Under the pieces are notes generated by a model, which was not told where the DNA came from, made no database searches, and saw only the letters and a program-made list of their open reading frames with translations. Position numbers and translations under genes: made by a program. A stretch of 5,389 nucleotides of DNA from Thermoplasmata archaeon (GTDB lineage Archaea > Thermoplasmatota > Thermoplasmata > Lutacidiplasmatales > UBA184), in contig JASHTC010000098.1 in the NCBI GenBank assembly GCA_030040755.1, forward strand, positions 1 through 5,389, written 5' to 3'. Shown here piece by piece: positions 4,865-5,389 of the stretch; the stretch's first letter is position 1, and the number at the start of each line of letters is the position of its first letter.

Positions 4865-5389
4865 TCAGCCGAGGGCGGCCGTCAGCAGGGCGTCGACGTC
4901 GGCGGCGGTCGGCACGCGCGGGTTGGCCAGCGCCCCCGGAGAGCGCAGCGTCTGGGCGACGATCGAGGCACGCTCGGCCTCGACCCGGTCGACCCCTCCT
5001 CCCGCCGCCCGGATCGAGGCCGGGAACGGGAGCTGCGGGTAGAGGCGACGGAGGCGCTGGCCGAGGCTCGCCTCCCCCCGTTCGTCCCGGGAGCGGGCGC
5101 GTTCCGCGAGCCGTTCGAGGCGTTCCCGGGCCGACGGGTGGGCGAAGTCGAGCACGGAGGGGAGGAGGAGCCCGAGCAGGCGTCCGTAGGAGAGCCCCGC
5201 GGGGACCTCGAGGGCGCGGGCGAGGGCGTGGGCGAGACCGCGCTGGGCGTTCGAGGCGGCGAGCCCGGCCGCCGAGGCGGCGTAGTGGAGCGCCGCCGGG
5301 GCCTCGGGGTCATCGCTCCACCGTACGGCGTGCGGGAGGCGGTGGACCACGGTGGTCGCCGCGTCCAGGGCCAGCGCATCGGAGAGCGG
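4865..5389 (-). CDS. Iron-type (group III) alcohol dehydrogenase, C-terminal part, start beyond right edge
   Basis: There are 174 visible residues and an intact C-terminus; roughly 200 N-terminal residues, including the NAD-binding domain, lie outside. Family pattern seen: PLSDALALDAATTVVHRLPHAV (1-22 of the visible part) matches the TDALxxEAI helix. YAASAAGLAASNAQRGLAHALA (36-57) matches the helix leading to the metal site. LLLPSVLDF (74-82) and the closing NPRVPTAADVDALLTAAL (156-173) are also typical. Family members reduce or oxidise small alcohols and aldehydes such as lactaldehyde, glycolaldehyde, propanediol or butanol with NAD(P) and Fe2+ or Zn2+. In lactaldehyde reductase FucO the metal is held by Asp196, His200, His263 and His277. 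The His263 equivalent is kept (visible His54), but the PHG motif carrying His277 reads SYG (Tyr68), and the conserved His four residues after His54 is Arg58. The first two ligands lie outside the window. It is convergent with the PhoU-like gene and not part of the other minus-strand operon. Confidence 0.8.
   Translation of the reverse strand, partial: PLSDALALDAATTVVHRLPHAVRWSDDPEAPAALHYAASAAGLAASNAQRGLAHALARALEVPAGLSYGRLLGLLLPSVLDFAHPSARERLERLAERARSRDERGEASLGQRLRRLYPQLPFPASIRAAGGGVDRVEAERASIVAQTLRSPGALANPRVPTAADVDALLTAALG

Noticed and set aside
1..5389. CRISPR array, tRNA, rRNA, insertion sequence or attachment site
   Set aside because: No regularly spaced repeats, no tRNA-like cloverleaf, no transposase motifs and no terminal repeats were seen when reading both strands.

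Overview
This is a very GC-rich window (roughly 70% G+C by eye), most likely from an archaeon. The clearest sign is a PhoU-family protein with an N-terminal SpoVT/AbrB-type domain, an architecture typical of archaea. It is preceded by a TATA box whose spacing predicts a transcription start at or very near the ATG. Low-AT coding sequence, GTG starts and 4-base start/stop overlaps fit a high-GC Thermoplasmatota-like or other mesophilic archaeon. The lineage is inference, since there is no rRNA or marker gene here.

Layout. (1) Minus strand, 3641 down to 1: a probable three-gene operon. The first gene is a fused [2Fe-2S]/FAD/[2Fe-2S] oxidoreductase subunit resembling the N-terminal half of sarcosine oxidase alpha, or HcnA+HcnB. 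It overlaps by ATGA with a DAO-family FAD subunit (HcnC/SoxB/proline dehydrogenase beta type). After 48 bases comes a divergent glycerate 2-kinase (DUF4147) homologue that runs off the left edge. (2) 3642-3768: a divergent promoter region with a palindromic TATA box, a 10-bp palindrome and a longer imperfect inverted repeat. (3) Plus strand, 3769-4836: the AbrB-PhoU regulator. (4) 4837-4864: a 28-base convergent gap with a small GC hairpin. (5) Minus strand, from the right edge to 4865: the C-terminal part of an iron-type alcohol dehydrogenase.

How it may work together (inference). The first two minus-strand genes should form a dye-linked, membrane- or quinone-coupled dehydrogenase acting on a secondary amine or amino acid (proline, hydroxyproline, sarcosine, glycine, opine or similar). 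The kinase-like protein and the Fe-alcohol dehydrogenase belong to families that handle C2-C3 hydroxy acids and aldehydes, so a small-molecule catabolic locus is plausible.

The most unusual signals are three. The glycerate-kinase homologue keeps the fold signature but has lost the catalytic lysine and the GGGS loop. The Fe-ADH has lost at least one metal-ligand histidine. Two tiny ORFs link the dehydrogenase to the kinase-like gene through three successive 4-base start/stop overlaps.
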